Of a stretch of DNA of 64,000 nt, positions 22,231 to 33,900 are shown in pieces. The DNA comes from Caprimulgus europaeus (Eukaryota > Chordata > Aves > Caprimulgiformes > Caprimulgidae), in contig OU015528.1 of assembly GCA_907165065.1 (NCBI GenBank), positions 45,003,515 through 45,067,514 on the forward strand, given 5' to 3'. A program made the position numbers and the translations under genes. Each line of letters opens with the position of its first letter. The first letter of the stretch is position 1. The notes beneath the pieces are model-generated. The model did no database searches. It saw only the letters and a list, made by a program, of their open reading frames with translations, and was not told the origin of the DNA.

Positions 22231-25200
22231 TCTGAATAGAAGAGGAGGGCTGCCTTACGTGCTGTGCTGACCAGACTGAATCCCTCTTAGGTGTTTCCCT
22301 GGTCCCACAAAATGTCTTACGTCTCTGCTTTACCATCCAGCAGAGAGCTGGATGTAAGAAGTGGTGGCATTCTGCTTGCATTCCTGTACCGCTGCCAAAG
22401 CAGGTGCTCTGCGCTAAGCATTCCAGGTTGTTGCCAGACAATACCTTTGGCTTGCAGTAAGGGCTTCATCTAATGACAGTACAGAAAATCTATTAATAGG
22501 AGTCAGGGTTTTCAGGGTGTGGTTTCATGCTATACCTAACATACATACCTAACATAATGCGAGTACAGGTCGTCATGACTCGCTCAGTCTCGCTCTGCCC
22601 TGTCCATCCCGGCCTGCGCATTTCCCCCATTCTCCTTGGATCACGTCTTTCAGCTGTGCAGCAGCAGCTGCTGCCTCAGCACACAGATCTGGTGGCACAA
22701 CTACTAGATCCCAAACAAGGAAAGTGTCAGGAGCGCATGGCCGGGGATGGGATGAAAAGCAGGATCATCCCTTCCAACAGCAACCACAGCTACCAACGAT
22801 TTGGTTAGATTTTTTTGTCAGTTGTTCTTTGGAGGGAGAGCCTACTGTCCCTAGATCAAAACAATCTAGTGATGTTTCAGAATTAAAGAACTAAATGCAC
22901 CTTAGCTATATGCTCCCTCTCGATCCCCTATCAGTAAAATGTGGATAATAATGCTCTTTAAACTCAACACATGTTTTGTCGAGTTGTCTCCATTAATTGT
23001 GAAGCACTCAGGAACACTGGTGGGTGTTTGTTTCTCACCAACTTTTCTACAGTACAGGTGCTTCTGTGCTTTTGTCCCTTTCTAACTGTTGAATACATCC
23101 TTTTGTAACCTGACTGATCTCTTAACACAGATTTTTTTTCTTAATAAATTATTACTAGCTAAATACAGACAATAATTTAAATCCACATAAGGTTTAAAAA
23201 ATCTTGGAGCTGAAGTAATAGCTTACATACAGTAAATACAGCTTCTGCACTATCTCTGTCTGTATGTGACAAAAATAGATATCCGAATAATTTGTGTTTG
23301 GAAATGATTCATTGTGGGAAACTGCCGTGTAAACTGTCCTTTTCACTTTATTTCTGTCAGTGTACTTAAGTAGGAGTGGATACTTCTCTTTTCAATCGCC
23401 GTTGGTACAGGCCTTCACTATCACAACATCAGCAGTAAGAAGTTAAAGCAGTTACACCACACAGCTGTGCACATTTCTTTCCCTGCCTGGGGACAGTTGT
23501 ACAGAGCACCCACAGCACTGGGTGCCCCTGGGTGCCCCTGTATTCACAGCTCAGGCAACCACCCGTCCATTTGCCACATCAGGCGGCACAGACAGAGCAG
23601 CATTCCCCAGCGGGGGCAGCCCAAGTACAGTTGCCTGGCCTGTCCACTGGTAAAACTACGTCCACCAGCAAACTCAGCAGGAGACGTAACTTCTTCCACA
23701 ACAATTGCTCTAGAAGAAACACACCCCATTATAGCAAGGCACACTTTTTTCTTCGTGCTTTGCCATATCTACTTGGATTATGCTTAAAAATGACATTTCT
23801 GAAAGCTAGAGTTATTAAAATGTCATCTGATTTTTCTAAATTAAACAAGAATGTGGAGAAGAAATGAATTATTCTAGAAAGTATAGTTACACTGTGCCAT
23901 AATGATTAAGCAACTGCTTATTTTATTTATAGTAATGCTTTCCAGTTTCTATTGCCTTTCTCAGAGAGGGTATTATTTTCATTGTGAAACTCACTGTGTA
24001 CCAAGACTGAATGAATACTTCATACAGGTTTTCTACATTTCCTTTAGCTAAGAAGATTTCAGTATCAGCTCAGTCTAAGACAAGGGCATGTCCATAGTAC
24101 TACCTTAAATGCCTTTGTCGTAAACGGATTTATAGCCTTTAGAACTTTATTATGTATTATGAGGCAAATTATACATATTAATGGAAATTATACATCAATT
24201 CTTCATTACAGATTAAATGTTATCCAAACTGTCCACTGAATTTAGGATGCTTTTTTAAACACACAGATATAGAAAAATCATTTTTTCAGTGTAGTACAAC
24301 ATAAACTACCCATCTCATTTTTATGAGTGGCATTAGAAGCTAGGAATCATAAAGCTGGGGAAACTCTAAGCTAGAAATCTGAGATGATTTAGAAGGCACT
24401 CAGTGTTTTCATGTCAAAGAAGAGTGTATGACTGAAAATCTCTTTCTCATGCTTAAGGAAAGCTAACAAATTCCAGACACTTGGGAGGGTCCTACAAAGG
24501 AAGGATTTTTGGCTTCTGCTTTCAGCATACTTCACATTTTTAGGCAAGCTTACAGTAGTTTTTCAACCACTGAAAATGGCTGTAGCCTCAACACCATTTG
24601 CACTTTTTTCCTAAACTTTCTTTTTGTCACCATTTATCCTGACAAGAGGTAAAATGTGACTACCCATTTCTCAGGCAGAGGTAGGTATTCTGGTCTTTGA
24701 AAACCAGAACCTGCTGTTAGGGATATTTAAGTACTGGAATGCTTTGCAGAAGGCATGGCAAAACAACAGGTTTGCACTCCAAACTTTAAGATGCATATTG
24801 TCTAATACACATATGAACCACCTCGTGTTTTGTTTTTTTTTTTTTTCCCCTGTAAAAATATTGGATCTTTTGAGCTTGTTAATAATAAACTCATTCCCTT
24901 ATCTCCTTTCACTGCTGTGTTAGGCTACAACATGCAAGCTTTCTTTCCTTCAAACAAAACAATAAATGTGCAGTTCCTCAGCTGTATTGAGGTTTAACTG
25001 TGGTGATAGTTGCAGGTTTGCAGGTTCCAGTGTTAATCATTATGTATGGGCCCATTTTGTCACTTTCTCCTATTACTTTCCCTGTTTTTACCTTGCCTGG
25101 AGAATGCCTGTACCTCCCAAGGAATGACAATGAGGCGGCTTTTTTTTATGGACTTTGCTTCCCAGAGAAGTCTACTGCTCTGAAATAGGGTGACACTAAA

Positions 25201-26337
25201 GTATTAAACAATACTTTTTTAGCTTTTGACATTTGGAAGCAGCTAAAAGTAAGCCAGTAAGAGCCCAGTGTCCATGCAAGGGAGTTATGTCAGTGTAACA
25301 ATGTAACTGAGAAAATAATTCACAAAATATAATACATATTTCTATAGTTGGGGAAATAACTTAAAACATAAATGGACTGTAAATATGAACTGTAAGTAAT
25401 GTTAATCTGAGGTTGTGGCTCCACAAACTTAATACAATCCTGTATTGAATTTTGAACAATTAACCAAAACATATAGTGCTGATATGACAACATAAACTGC
25501 TGTCTTTATGCTTCTATGCCAGTTTTGCCTGACACCAAAAAGACAAAAAATACAGATCCAACATAAAACCAGTTAACCCAACCATTTGTTATAACCAAAG
25601 CTGAACTGGGAGTGTAACTTTGTGGTGATTTCCTACTTCATATCGTATTGCTGTTGCATTTTTTATGCTACACTTAATGCATTAAAACCAGACTTACCAT
25701 CAATGTACTTTGATTGAAAGGTGTAAACTCCCTTCAAGCTCAACAGTTTTTGTCCCTTCCACTCCTACGGGCTACTCACAAGAAAAGTGAGCACCAACTG
25801 TACTGCATATTCTGAACAGTACGATAAGTTGAAAACGGCAGCTGCACTCCAGTAAGAAACAGCATGAGAAAATAAGCTTCAGGCCTAAAGTATAGTACCA
25901 TTATTGTGCATGGAGGTGTTAGATGGTGTCTGTACCAGGTTTTTAAATTGCATTTTCACTGTTAACTTTGGTTAAAATTTCACAGACCCAGTTCTCCTTT
26001 ACACTGCTCTAAAGCATTTTTAACTTGATATGAATGGAGGTTGTTAGTTTTTACATTAGTGTGGTAGCTGAATAATTTCTCTGCTGCTGCCTTTCTGAAG
26101 TGTATGTCTGTGTGCAACTGATTACATATCTGAATAAGATGTGAATTCTTAAAGGTGGGGGACGGATCTACTTTCCAAGGCACCTAGAGGCTTTTCAAGG
26201 TGAAACATGCTATCTCCACTTTAAATTATTGCTATCAAATTTGTAAAACATATAACACCAAGAACCGAATACTTTCAGATATAAATTATAACAAATTGCA
26301 GATGATGTTATTTGCACAAAAATAACCCTCAGCACTT

Positions 26338-26612
26338 TCATCTAGCTGATACTGTGGTGATAAGGTGGCTAGGTAAACAGGAATGACAGCTACCATATTT
26401 AGTGATGGAGCAGATCCAAACAGAGGAAATCCCTTTCCTCAAATTTAATACTTTTTTTGGAACATAAAGAGGAGTCAGTGCAAACACAAACAGTCCTGTT
26501 TCATGTCCATGATTGATGGGTAAATTAAAATATTCATATATCAATTCTTTTCTCTGATACTGTAACACAGTTCTCAAAATTACAGGATAAGCAGTCGGAT
26601 CTAAATATTGAA
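26338..26612 (-). other. Possible terminal exon of a transcript divergent from TMPO
   Basis: On the minus strand a long T-rich tract ends in AG at 26614-26613, a good splice acceptor. It is followed by an open frame to a stop at 26338 (about 91 codons). The residues look protein-like (for example FNLPINHGHETGLF) but I do not recognise a family. The region is upstream of and antisense to the TMPO CpG island, where a divergent transcript would start (human has a TMPO antisense RNA). Other chance frames of 110-130 codons occur in this window, so this is tentative. Confidence 0.25.
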
Positions 26613-26925
26613 CTAAAAAAATATAAACTATAAAATAAAAATATAAAATACAGGAAAGCTTTAATACAGAAATATTAACTCGCTTGTTTAAAGACTGTGC
26701 AGTCTTAAACTCAGTCCTACTTCCCCAGCAGGAACACACTTGTGAAATTTTTGGAGCCAGCTCACACGACTATGTGCTTTTCAAATTTTGCAATACGATT
26801 GAAGCGATTCTTTTTTTTTTTTTTTTTTAACATATAAATCATCACAACGGCAGCAGTTACACTAACGGATCAGCTGCTAATTTCCCGGTTACATTTCTTC
26901 TGAAGCCTGATAGCTACCGTGTTAC

Positions 26926-27700
26926 GTGAAGTTTAGCATTTGGTTGGCGACAGCAGCAACTTCGGTGGCCCCGGGAGAAAACTCCGGTAAGCGCACTGGC
27001 GAGGCCGCCGCTGCAGCCCGCGGCAAGCGCCGGTGCCTGAGGAGCAGCGGCGGGGACAGTACCGGTGGCAGATGTCACAGCAGGTCACAGGGATCACAGC
27101 GGGTCACGGGGCTCTCCTTAACCGCCGCTGCCGCCGCCTCACGACATGCGCGACGCCGGGCCTGCACCGCCGCCCCGGCGGGGCGCTCCCACGCCTTCTC
27201 CGGCCGGAGAACAGCCTGCCGCTCCCTCAGCGCCAGAAGGGGCGGCGGGGCAGACCCTGGCGGTGGTGGTAGAGGGAAAAGCGCTGGTTGCGAGGTGCCC
27301 GCCGCGGCAGGAGGAGGCGGAGCGCTGGCGGCGGCGGCGGCCACCGCCAGAGGCAGCGCTCCCGCCCCGCCCCCACGCGCGCGAGCACCGCCCCCCGCGC
27401 CTCTCCCGCCTGAGCCGAATTTAAACTGCGTTACTCTCCCTCGCGCAAAGCACTAATGCTCGTGGGTCCCGCGCGCTTCTCCCCGTTTCGGCGCGGCAGC
27501 CAATAGTAGAGCCGCTTCGTTCTCCTCTCCGCCAATCGGGGTGCGGTTTGTTGCTGGCTGGAAGAAGCGCTCGGTGTGTGCGCCTGCCCGCTGTGGAGCT
27601 GGGTCCCTGGCGCGGGGCAGGCGAGCCCTCCTCCTCCCCCGCCCCTTCTCCCCGCGCTTTGTTGGTGCCTCTCCCGGGAGGGCGGCGGCGGCCGGCGGCG
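26926..27700 (+). promoter_or_regulatory. TMPO: TMPO CpG-island promoter and 5' UTR
   Basis: A CpG-rich region begins near 26940 and continues past exon 1 to about 28380. No TATA box is seen. Two CCAAT boxes lie at 27500-27504 and 27532-27536, in the same orientation and 32 bp apart. This spacing is typical of tandem NF-Y sites in cell-cycle-regulated promoters. Transcription probably starts around 27550-27600. The dense overlapping open frames on both strands are GC-rich artefacts. Divergent transcription to the left is plausible. Confidence 0.7.
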
Positions 27701-27943
27701 ATGCCCGAGTTCCTGGCGGATCCGTCGGTGCTGACCAAGGAGAAGCTGAAGAGCGAGCTGATCGCTAACAATGTGAGCCTGCCGGGCGGCGAGCAGCGCA
27801 AGGACGTGTATGTGCAGCTCTACCTGCAGCACCTCACCGCCCGCAACCCGCCCGCCGCCGCCGCACAGCCCGACTTCTCCAGCGACGAGGAGCGGGAACA
27901 CACGCCTCTCGGCGCCAGGAACCGCGGCGCTGCCGCCGGGCGG
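27701..27943 (+). CDS. TMPO: TMPO exon 1 (coding part)
   Basis: The ATG in ggcggcgATGc opens the frame. It encodes residues 1-81, including the complete N-terminal LEM-like DNA-binding domain and the conserved DFSSDEERE stretch. The donor is CGG|gtgagt, phase 0. The segment after the LEM-like domain is shorter than in human and alanine-rich. Confidence 0.95.
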
Positions 27944-30900
27944 GTGAGTACCGCCGCCCTTCTCTCGCGCCAGTATCCTGGCCCCTGCTCCTTCCGTTTC
28001 CCGGCGGCTTCGGGCCCGCTTTCCCGCTCGAGTGCGTCCGTCCGTCCCCGCCCGCCGGCCGCGGCTCGGAGACCGGCGTGAGGCGCCGCGGCTCCCCGTG
28101 GGTCACATCTTCCCGCGTGGGGCCGGGGCGATTTGGGGCTGAGGGCTCGATCGTGCCCGGTGGCGACGGTCTCTGCCGCCTGGGGCAGAGGGTCAGGAGC
28201 GCGATGCCAAGCGGCCGCCCCGCGTCGAGAGGAGAACTGGCACCCGCGGGGTCGGTGCCGAACAGCCCTCGCTTTCGCCCCCAGGTCGCGTCAGCATGTG
28301 CGCTCCGCAGTGGCGGCGGCTCCGGAGCTGCCGGGCTGGGGGCCCCTCCAGCCGGGGAGGGGCAGTGCGATCGCTTGTAAAGCCTGAGAAAATGTCCCCG
28401 CTTCACCCCCCGCCCCCACCCTAATTGGGAAGCCTTTGTTTTGACTGACTTCTCCTGAGTGAAATACTTAGATGTGGGAGGAATAAAGCAAGAGAAACTG
28501 TGTGCGAGGTTGCAACTTAACTTTGGACAGCAGCCTCCCTCCCGTCAGCTGTCTGAGATGTGCTGAAGCAAGGCTACTCTGTGTAAATGCCTCCAGATGA
28601 AGGGATGAAGCTGTGGAGGAACAGATTGTTTGGTTTGTTTAATGAAGGGGACTGTTTAGTGTAAAGAGGGTCTGCTTAATGTAGCTGTGTCTCTCATACC
28701 TCTAAGCATGTGTCTTATAGCAAAGTGCTTCTGCTGCTTATTCAGCTGGTCCACTGTTACTTGCGTTCTTAGACTTACTTTTTTCTGTCATGTAAGGAAA
28801 AAGAGGGGAGCTGATGCCACTTACAATTTTTCCCTTTGGGAAAATGTTATATTATTTTAGTTTTTAGTAAGTAGGCTGTATATTTTCATATATTGAGAAA
28901 GCAGTTTTTCATTCATAATTCTGAGCTGTCTAGTCTCTCATAACTGCTTGTACAGTGATTGCCAGCTACTGGAATTGTAATATGTGTGATATTACAAATA
29001 TTTAATTGCATCTGAAATATTGTCTTTCAAAGCTCATTTTTAAAAGGAGTGCGGAGAAACAGATTCCTTTGAAGGTCTTTTATACTTTAATGTTTAAAAA
29101 AACTCAACAAAAAGTCCTTGAATTTAGAAAGTGAAAACTGCAACTAAGAGAGGAAGAGATTTCTAATCAAACTATTTACCTCTTTTTAATGTTTGCCTGA
29201 ATCAAATACTTAACTGACATTCACTGGAAAAACTTTACAGTGTCTGCAGCTTTCGTAAGGTGCTTTTGAGTAAGATAGGATGAGCTTGAATCTGATATGT
29301 TTCATCCTTGTAGGAGAAGGAAAGTCTCGTTAACTGCTGAAGTTTCTAGATATGATTTTTCCTTTCTCTTCCCCAGTGTTTAAGCTTAAACAACTATGGG
29401 TCACTTTTTTGATGTTTACATAGTGGGTGGTACTCTTACACGTTTGTTAACAAAGTCTGGAAGGCTCTATGTTATTTCTGCTAGCCTTGTGTGTTAATAT
29501 TGGAGCAATGTATCATAAATTCAAAAACTTGAGCAAATATTCTAATGACAGTTGCTCAGGTTTGGGTCAGTTGTGCTTTCTCGCCCCTCCCTCCCCCCCA
29601 AAAAAAAAGAAAAAAAACCCAAAACAAACAAAAAAACTCAGTGCATGTATGCTTATCTGCTTAGTTCAGCTTAGGTAGTTCTGAAACTGGTTGTAGCTTG
29701 AGTAGCTTTTGTTGCTGTTAATGTCTTCTGGCATAAGGGTGCTTCTCTGCACAGCTCTCCTTCCAAAAGAGTAAAGTACAGGCTCCTCTGAAGTGGCTTG
29801 CTGGTAAAACAGATGGAAGGGAGAGGCAGAGTAAAGGCAGTCTGACATCCAGGGGAGTGGGATTCTGCCATGGAAACAAAGTGAAATATCTTGCTAATGT
29901 TGAGAGGACAGGAGGGAAAGCACTCAAACCTCTGAAAGAGAAGAAACTAGAAATAAGGGGCAAAGGGAGGAAGCTGGGACTGCAAGACATTACGGAAAGG
30001 AGGAATAAAAGAAAGGAATCCAATATTTCCTTTAAGTTGCTTTGTAGGCTCTGGAAAGAAAAGTAGATTCAGCATCCTCTGTCTTTCACTACTCTGTGTA
30101 ACTTCATTGCTTACCTTGAGTATTGCTTTTATGTGTATATTTAAAAGGACCAGAAAACAATTTGCACTGCGTGCATAAGGCAATAGAAGTACTTTATAAC
30201 AGGTACTGGTATAATAACATGGCTCTCTTCTGTTGTTAGGTGGGGATCTGAATAATAAAATTGCAATGCTTTGTTAGTTCTGTTTTTATCTATATTACAG
30301 GTCTTGGAAATTGTGGAATTGATTTGTGTTGCTGGGGAGGTGTAAACCAGCTGTTTTGAATTTAGGCAATTAGCTAAATGTTTCTAGAACACAAATATTT
30401 TCAAAGGTATATTCTGTGGTATTAGAAAATTTGGACTGCTCTATTCTGTGTTTCCCATATCACTCTAGAAATTTGAACACTGCTTAACTTGAAAATTGCA
30501 AAAGTCTCTTCAATTCAGATGATTCAGTCAAGGCTAGTATTAACCTGTGAAAACGTTTGAAAGAGCACTTAATGTAGATTTGCATTTGGAGAGTTCTGTC
30601 CCACTGTGCCTTCTGCTTTTCTGTATTTTTTGGTGTTTCTTTGGATACAGCTTAATATTATACAGTCCTTAAAAAAAAAAAAACCCACCAAACAAACAGA
30701 AACCCACAACCCACCCCCCTGCAAAAAAACCCAAACCAAAACAAAAAAACCTAAACAAACAAAAACCCACAAACAAACAGACAAAAAACCCCAAACAAAC
30801 CCAAACACCACAAACAATCAGAAAACCGGACAAATTTATTTGAGAGTGAAGAGTCACTCCCACTGCCGGGATGAGTGAATGAGTGCTGGATACGGGGAGA

Positions 30901-33900
30901 GAAAGGTAGAAAAGGGCCGGAATCGCTCTTGGAGCAGGGATGGTGCTTTGAATAGGGAACAGTAACACAAGTGAGGGGCGGAATCTCTTTCTTAAGTTGG
31001 TGCTTGTTCAGCAGTGGTACCAGCGCGGAGGCTGTGAGGGCTGAGCTCCTGGTGTATCTGCTTGCCAAGTCCAGATGCCCTCGGTGAGCGATCCTCTGGG
31101 TAGCTCAGGTCTGCTGAAAGGATTGGGATCGCAGTCAGGGAGCAGGCTGCCCTTACTTCAAGGGTGTGTATAATACATTGTTTAATGTGGGGCTTAGTGT
31201 GAAAAATCGGTTGTAACCGGGGTACCGTATCGGCCCGGATGGTTCTGGCTGGTCGGTTACTGGAGGGACTGACTGGTCGCGGAGCCTTCCCGCTCCGAGT
31301 CCACTCGCGCTACCCTGTGGTAAATGCAGAGAGTTCAAACCCTCCGTGGGCCTGGAGCGGCGGTGCCGGGCTTCGGGCGGCGGCGGACGGGGCGGAGCGC
31401 GGGTGCGGCCCCGCTGCCGGCCTGAAGGGCGGGGCGGCCGGGCGGGCCGCCAGGGGGCGCCGCTGTCCGGGCAGCCCCAGGGCTCGGGGTGGTTTGAATC
31501 GGCGCCTTCCGCGATCTGTCGGCTGGCTCGGGGATGCTGGAGGGCGAGAGAGCCGTGCTTTTTTACAGTGGGTGTGAGAAGCAAGTTCAGGGGGTGCTAT
31601 GAATATCCATGTCACAGTCATGGGAAAGACAGTAAGGCTAAACCAGGTCTCTGGATACTAATAGTTAACGGTTTGACATTGCTGTAGTCATTAGTAGTTT
31701 TAAACTGTCTACACTGTCATTTTGGTGTTCTTCTTTCTTAGTTCTGGACATTCGATGATGCGTTTAGGTGCGTGTTTTCTATTGATACAAGCTATGCAGC
31801 GATGAGACAAAACCCTGTAGTTTTAATTCTACTACAATTATGTCTTTTAAATCCATCACTCTTCCAGCACAGCTGTATCGGTGCTACATCCAAACTATAC
31901 CTCCCTCAGACCAAATAAAAACCTTAATTGCTAGTGATGTAAGGTGGTTGTATTGTGAGACAAGTTTCATGTGTCCATAGTGATGCTGCTGCTGTTTTGT
32001 TTATATTAATGTGGGTTTATTTTGACCTGTTTTATGCTGCTACAGTAGTGAGCATACATATGGTTAACATGCGTGTATGAGCAGATCAGAACTTTGAGAG
32101 GTTTGTTCTGACTGTATTATTTTTCAGGCCCTAAAATCATCATGCTTTGGAATAGCAAATTCTTTAGGCCGTTAGCATTCTTTTGGCACCTAAAGCTAAA
32201 AATTAAACAGTAGTGAGACCTTGCTTCCCCTTGGTGAAATTCTGACAGTATTTTTCTGCTTTGTAATGTGATGCAGTAAAACCTTCTATTGCATAAAGTG
32301 CATTCTGCTTTGTAGATGCCTTCAAATGCTGTCAAATACATAACATTCACTAAATTAAAGTAAGATTAAATGCTAGCCCAAGTATGTTTTTAAAAAAGAA
32401 CTTCCTGTGAAATATTTAAAAGTATAATTTTAAACATGGTCACTTCTCTAGATGTAATCTCTTATTTTTTGGAGGGAGAGGGAAGGGCTCATTTTGTTTA
32501 TATATTCTTACCAGTAGAGGAAAAGCTTTTAAAATTATGCTTGTTTGGACCTCAGTCTGATAATAGTGTCTGGGGGAGCAAGCTTCTCCAGCTCTGCTAA
32601 TGTTTTTGAGAAACATTTTTCTAACCTTATTTAGCATAGTGGTATGCGAGGACAGTGGCTGATACATGAGACACCTTTTTGCTGTGGCAGGAACCATGTG
32701 CATCTGGATGCTCCTGGTCCTAGTTAGTTATGGGCTGCATATCAGGATAGATAGCTCAAAGGAAAAATAACTATGAAATGGCATTTTTCCCTATCTAGGA
32801 GTATTGTTTTAAAGCACATACCAAAAATGTTGTCTTGACATTTTTGCCAAGCAGAAGGCATTCCAAGCTTAGAATATGTAGGTTTTTGACTTAGCGTATC
32901 AATGCATTTCATATCCTGGAAGAATCTGTTGTGAAACAGAGTGATAGTTTTGACCTTTAAAGTGGTGATTTGAGAAAGCTCAGTCAGATGTCTCTTCCTC
33001 ACTCTGTTAATGAAGATATAATGAGAGCATCTGGACCCGAAAGGCCTGTTTGAAAATGCATCAGAGAGACCTATTGGGTAAAGATGGTTTTGGTTTTAGT
33101 TGTTTTTTTTTTTTTTTCAATAAAGTAGCCAAGTAAATTAGAGCTAGCTTTGGCTCTTGATGGTCAGAATGGTGTGGTAGTGATAACATCTGTGGCTGAG
33201 GTAACTATGGTTTCAACCCCTCCCCTGTTGGAAAAGGGAAGGTAATAGTAAAATGTTAGTTTATGAAGATTAGGAGTGTGGAAGGAGAAACTGCATGCTT
33301 GGATAGGTGAGAGAATGTAAAGCATATATACTCCCTGGTGAAGGAGGAGAGTCTTCTCAGTGTTTCATGTGTGACTGTACTGCCTAATTATGCTGTGTTG
33401 TACAAATGTGACCCAGAATACTGATTAGCACTTCTGTGGCCTTTTAAATGGCACTGATCTGCTGTCTGAGTGACAGCTGTGGGCAGTAGGGGTGAGGTGA
33501 CTGAGTAATTCCATGCTGCAGTGAGAAATTCACACAGATCACACAGAATGTTAGGGATTGGAAGGGACCTCGAAAGATCGAGTCCAACCTTCCTGCCAGA
33601 GCAGGAACACCTAAATGAGATCACACAAGAAGGCATCCAGGTGGGTTTTGAATGTCCGGCATGCTGTTTTGTGCCTTCACACTCGCTGCAGTTCTAGACT
33701 CATAAACTAGGGGGACATGCTTGTTAGAGTGCTGGTGTAATAACGGTGGTTGTATTTAAGTAAAATAATCCTGTTGAAGTAATTTTTGTCTAGCAGCGTG
33801 GGTCAGTTGTTTAGCAGGGACACATACACAAGCCAGATCTCCAGGCCAGTATTCAGTTGATTGAGCCATGAGACCATATGTTAGTTTGATTTCTTGATTT

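Larger units (their letters stand above)
21041..26925. other. Intergenic between the tRNA cluster and TMPO
   Basis: No protein gene is supported apart from a possible exon of a divergent transcript on the minus strand (26338-26612, listed separately). An ancient CR1 remnant occupies about 21830-22230. T-rich or A-rich tracts occur near 24833-24846 and 26811-26828. Confidence 0.55.

Noticed and set aside
26926-28406. Long open frames on both strands over the TMPO promoter and exon 1 (up to 190 codons)
   Set aside because: GC-rich shadows of the CpG island. Only the frame starting at 27701 matches a known protein.
31153-31687. Overlapping frames of 100-143 codons in TMPO intron 1
   Set aside because: Compositional artefacts of the intragenic CpG island, with no supporting splice sites or domains.
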